Part shown: positions 5,794 to 7,700 of the stretch, in pieces
Layout of the letters: each line of letters starts with the position of its first letter
How positions within the stretch are numbered: position 1 is the first letter of the stretch
DNA from: Candidatus Competibacteraceae bacterium
GTDB taxonomy: Bacteria > Pseudomonadota > Gammaproteobacteria > Competibacterales > Competibacteraceae
Length of the DNA: 7,700 bases
Assembly: GCA_007120095.1 (NCBI GenBank)
Contig: SKOM01000246.1
Span: 1 to 7,700 of the forward strand
Direction: 5' to 3'
The notes under the pieces: model-generated
The model's database searches: none
What the model was told of the DNA's origin: nothing
Seen by the model: the letters and a program-made list of their open reading frames with translations, nothing else
Translations under genes and position numbers: made by a program

Positions 5794-6138
5794 CTAAGCC
5801 AGGCGCGTGCCATTGGGCACAGCCCGTTCCGGCATGGCCAGGATCACCGCACCGGTCTCATCGACAAACCCGGTGATCAAACATTCAGAGCGAAACGGGC
5901 CGATTTGCTTAGGCGGGAAATTCACCACCCCGAGCACTTGGCGGCCAATCAGTTGTTCTGGGGTGTAGTGTGCGGTGATTTGCGCCGAGGACTTACGCTC
6001 GCCGATCTCAGGGCCGAAATCCACCCATAACTTATACGCTGGTTGGCGGGCCTCGGGGAAAGCTTCGACCCGCAGCACCGTGCCGATGCGCAATTCAACG
6101 CGCATAAAATCATTCCAGTTAATCGTTTCCATGGCCAT
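5794..6138 (-). CDS. csaA: CsaA-type chaperone / tRNA-binding domain protein
   Basis: This 114-residue protein consists of a single OB-fold of the type found in Arc1p, EMAP-II and the C-terminus of methionyl-tRNA synthetase. Recognisable family segments are FMRVELRIGTV (11-21), FPEARQPAYKL (27-37), SSAQIT (50-55), NFPPKQIGPFRSE (73-85) and the PNGTRLA end. Length and sequence match Bacillus subtilis CsaA closely. That protein binds SecA and precursor proteins, and chaperone-like activity has been reported for it; homologues bind tRNA in vitro. The exact cellular role in proteobacteria is not settled. ATG at 6138 or the ATG two codons later could be the start; neither has a strong ribosome binding site. 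It lies 31 bases downstream of the ABC ATPase gene and is probably co-transcribed with it. Confidence 0.9.
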   Translation of the reverse strand: MAMETINWNDFMRVELRIGTVLRVEAFPEARQPAYKLWVDFGPEIGERKSSAQITAHYTPEQLIGRQVLGVVNFPPKQIGPFRSECLITGFVDETGAVILAMPERAVPNGTRLA

Positions 6139-6169
6139 CAGTGGTTAGCTCACAAGTTGGCCTATAGTA

Positions 6170-7096
6170 TCATTCCCGCGCCCTGACCAGGCTGACGAAA
6201 ATTTCTTCCAGCGAGCTTTGGCGGGTATGTAAATCGGTAAAGCGGATATTGGCCTGATACAGATCATTGAGCAATGCCGTGATGCCGCTGCGCTCGGTTT
6301 GCGAGTCATAGGTAAACACCAGCTCATGCCCCTGGGCCATGAGTTCAAGTCGGTAAGGGGTGAGCGCTTCAGGGATATGAGTCAACGGCTGTTGCAAATA
6401 CAGGGTGAGCTGTTTTTTGCCCAATTTACGCATCAACTCGGTTTTGTCTTCGACTAAAGTAATTTCGCCATGATTGATCACACCGACTCGATCCGCCATC
6501 TCTTCGGCTTCTTCAATGTAATGGGTAGTCAGGATAATGGTGACGCCATTAGAGCGCAGTGAGCGCACCACCGCCCACATCTCGCGGCGCAATTCCACAT
6601 CGACGCCCGCCGTCGGTTCATCGAGAAATAAAATGTCCGGTTCATGAGCTAAGGCTTTGGCAATCAGTACGCGACGCTTCATACCCCCGGATAAAGTGCG
6701 CAGTTGGTTGTCCTTTTTTTCCCAGAGCATTAAATCTCTAAGGACTTTTTCAATGTGTTCAGGATCAGGCGGTTTGCCGAATAGACCGCGGCTAAAACTG
6801 ACGGTATTCCAGACTTTTTCGAACGCATCCGCAGTCAGTTCTTGCGGCACCAGGCCGATTTTACGCCGCGCTGCGCGATAGTCGCGGACATTATCATGGC
6901 CGTCAACCCATACTTGGCCACTGCTGGCATTCACCAGCCCGCAGATAATGCTGATTAATGTGGTTTTACCGGCACCGTTCGGGCCGAGCAGGGCAAAAAT
7001 CTCACTGCGGCGGATGCTGAGATTGATATCGCGCAGGGCGACAAAACCCGAGGCATAGGTTTTATTGACCTGCGTGACTTCGATGACTGCTGACAT
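6170..7096 (-). CDS. ABC-2-type transporter ATP-binding protein, YadG-like
   Basis: This 308-residue cytoplasmic ATPase energises an export-type ABC transporter. The nucleotide-binding motifs are complete: Walker A GPNGAGKTT (38-46), Q-loop Gln85 in VPQE, signature LSGGMKRR (135-142), Walker B ILFLDEP with catalytic Glu160, D-loop at AGVD (163-166) and switch His192 in TTHYIEEAEE. The C-terminal extension ending in SLEEIFVSLV is shared with E. coli YadG, which is also 308 residues. The transported substrate is unknown. Its ATG shares one base with the purK stop (TAATG, 7094-7098), which suggests translational coupling. An ABC-2 permease normally follows such genes, but csaA follows instead, so the membrane partner must be elsewhere or missing. 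Confidence 0.93.
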   Translation of the reverse strand: MSAVIEVTQVNKTYASGFVALRDINLSIRRSEIFALLGPNGAGKTTLISIICGLVNASSGQVWVDGHDNVRDYRAARRKIGLVPQELTADAFEKVWNTVSFSRGLFGKPPDPEHIEKVLRDLMLWEKKDNQLRTLSGGMKRRVLIAKALAHEPDILFLDEPTAGVDVELRREMWAVVRSLRSNGVTIILTTHYIEEAEEMADRVGVINHGEITLVEDKTELMRKLGKKQLTLYLQQPLTHIPEALTPYRLELMAQGHELVFTYDSQTERSGITALLNDLYQANIRFTDLHTRQSSLEEIFVSLVRARE

Positions 7097-7700
7097 TAAG
7101 CCATTAGCGCCTGGAGTTCAGCCAACCGCGTGGCCATAGGTTCAGCATGGTCTGCCTGCAGGGTGATATGCCCGACTTTACGACCGGAGCGGGCGGTTTT
7201 GCCATAGGCGTGGTAATGCGCACCGGGCACCGCCAAGCAGGCGGCGCGATCGGGCAAATCGCCAATGGCATTGAGCATGACACTGTGGCCATGGGCCTGG
7301 GTGCCGCCCAGCGGCAGACTACAGATCGCCCGCAGATGATTGGCAAACTGTGAGGTGACGGCACCCTCAATCGTCCAGTGGCCGGAATTATGCACCCGAG
7401 GGGCCATTTCATTAGCCAGTAATTGATTGTTGACGACAAAAAATTCGATGGCCAGTACGCCGATATAATCCAGTGCGGTCAGCACCCGCTGGGCATAGTC
7501 TTGAGCCAGTCGGCTGAGTGCCGACTCGTCATGATAAGGCGCACGGGACACGCGCAGAATCCCGTCGCGGTGGGTGTTCTCCGTCAGGGGATAACAGACT
7601 GTCGCACCATCACGACCCCGCACCGCTAACAGCGAGACCTCGCACTGAAAATCCACCCAGCCCTCGACAATCAGCGGCACCGTACCCAAGGCGGCAAACG
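7096..7700 (-). CDS. purK: N5-carboxyaminoimidazole ribonucleotide synthase PurK (C-terminal part)
   Basis: PurK uses ATP and bicarbonate to convert 5-aminoimidazole ribonucleotide to N5-CAIR, the substrate of the mutase PurE in purine synthesis. About 201 codons are present; the reading frame is open through the right edge of the window, so the N-terminal part (roughly 150-180 residues, by family length) lies outside. The visible portion has the second half of the ATP-grasp domain: EGWVDFQCEVSLLAVRGRDG, YPLTENTHRDGILR and the NEMAPRVHNSGHWT motif, whose Glu and Asn side chains are metal and substrate ligands in this fold. The C-terminal domain ends with GRKVGHITL. The apparent start at 7689 is a TTG within the conserved domain and is not the real start. 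The stop overlaps the ATG of the ABC gene. A purE gene upstream is expected but not visible. Confidence 0.95.
   Translation of the reverse strand, partial: FAALGTVPLIVEGWVDFQCEVSLLAVRGRDGATVCYPLTENTHRDGILRVSRAPYHDESALSRLAQDYAQRVLTALDYIGVLAIEFFVVNNQLLANEMAPRVHNSGHWTIEGAVTSQFANHLRAICSLPLGGTQAHGHSVMLNAIGDLPDRAACLAVPGAHYHAYGKTARSGRKVGHITLQADHAEPMATRLAELQALMA

Noticed and set aside
5698..6030. Plus-strand open frame opposite csaA (110 codons)
   Set aside because: It begins inside the palindrome, lacks a ribosome binding site, and lies antisense to a clearly conserved CsaA homologue.
7687..7689. TTG as the start codon of the minus-strand purK frame
   Set aside because: The frame stays open to the window edge and the TTG falls inside the conserved ATP-grasp domain, so the true start is outside the window.

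Overview
The window looks like chromosome from a gammaproteobacterium of moderate GC content. The reasons are an IscA and a DnaK that read very close to the E. coli proteins, a sigma-32-type heat-shock promoter, and the order hrcA-grpE-dnaK-dnaJ. An HrcA/CIRCE system is absent from enteric bacteria but occurs in some deeper-branching gammaproteobacteria and in betaproteobacteria. Genus cannot be read from this sequence.

Layout, plus strand: the tail of an unidentified upstream region (1-97); an A-type iron-sulfur carrier of the IscA group (98-424); a regulatory gap (425-603) with a sigma-70-like promoter and a clear CIRCE operator; then hrcA (604-1668), grpE (1736-2353), dnaK (2435-4387) and dnaJ (4462-5619). 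There is a small hairpin with a T-run between hrcA and grpE, a near-consensus sigma-32 promoter overlapping the grpE stop codon in front of dnaK, and a 13-bp imperfect hairpin between dnaK and dnaJ.

Layout, minus strand (reading from the right edge leftward): the C-terminal part of purK (cut by the window end), an ABC-2-type ATPase resembling E. coli YadG whose ATG overlaps the purK stop by one base, and a CsaA-type tRNA-binding-fold protein. This group converges on dnaJ. The 174-bp gap between dnaJ and csaA holds a 46-bp near-perfect palindrome that looks like a dispersed REP-type element.

How the genes work together: HrcA would repress its own promoter through CIRCE. DnaK, DnaJ and GrpE form the Hsp70 folding cycle: ATPase, J-domain co-chaperone and nucleotide exchange factor. 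The sequence suggests layered control, with repression by HrcA at the head of the operon and a separate sigma-32 input that reaches dnaK-dnaJ but not hrcA-grpE. Hairpins at two gene junctions may tune the ratios of the products. I see no mobile element genes, CRISPR, rRNA or tRNA, and no undescribed multi-gene system. The points of interest are regulatory architecture, short tandem repeats inside dnaK and dnaJ, and one odd substitution in the DnaK nucleotide pocket.
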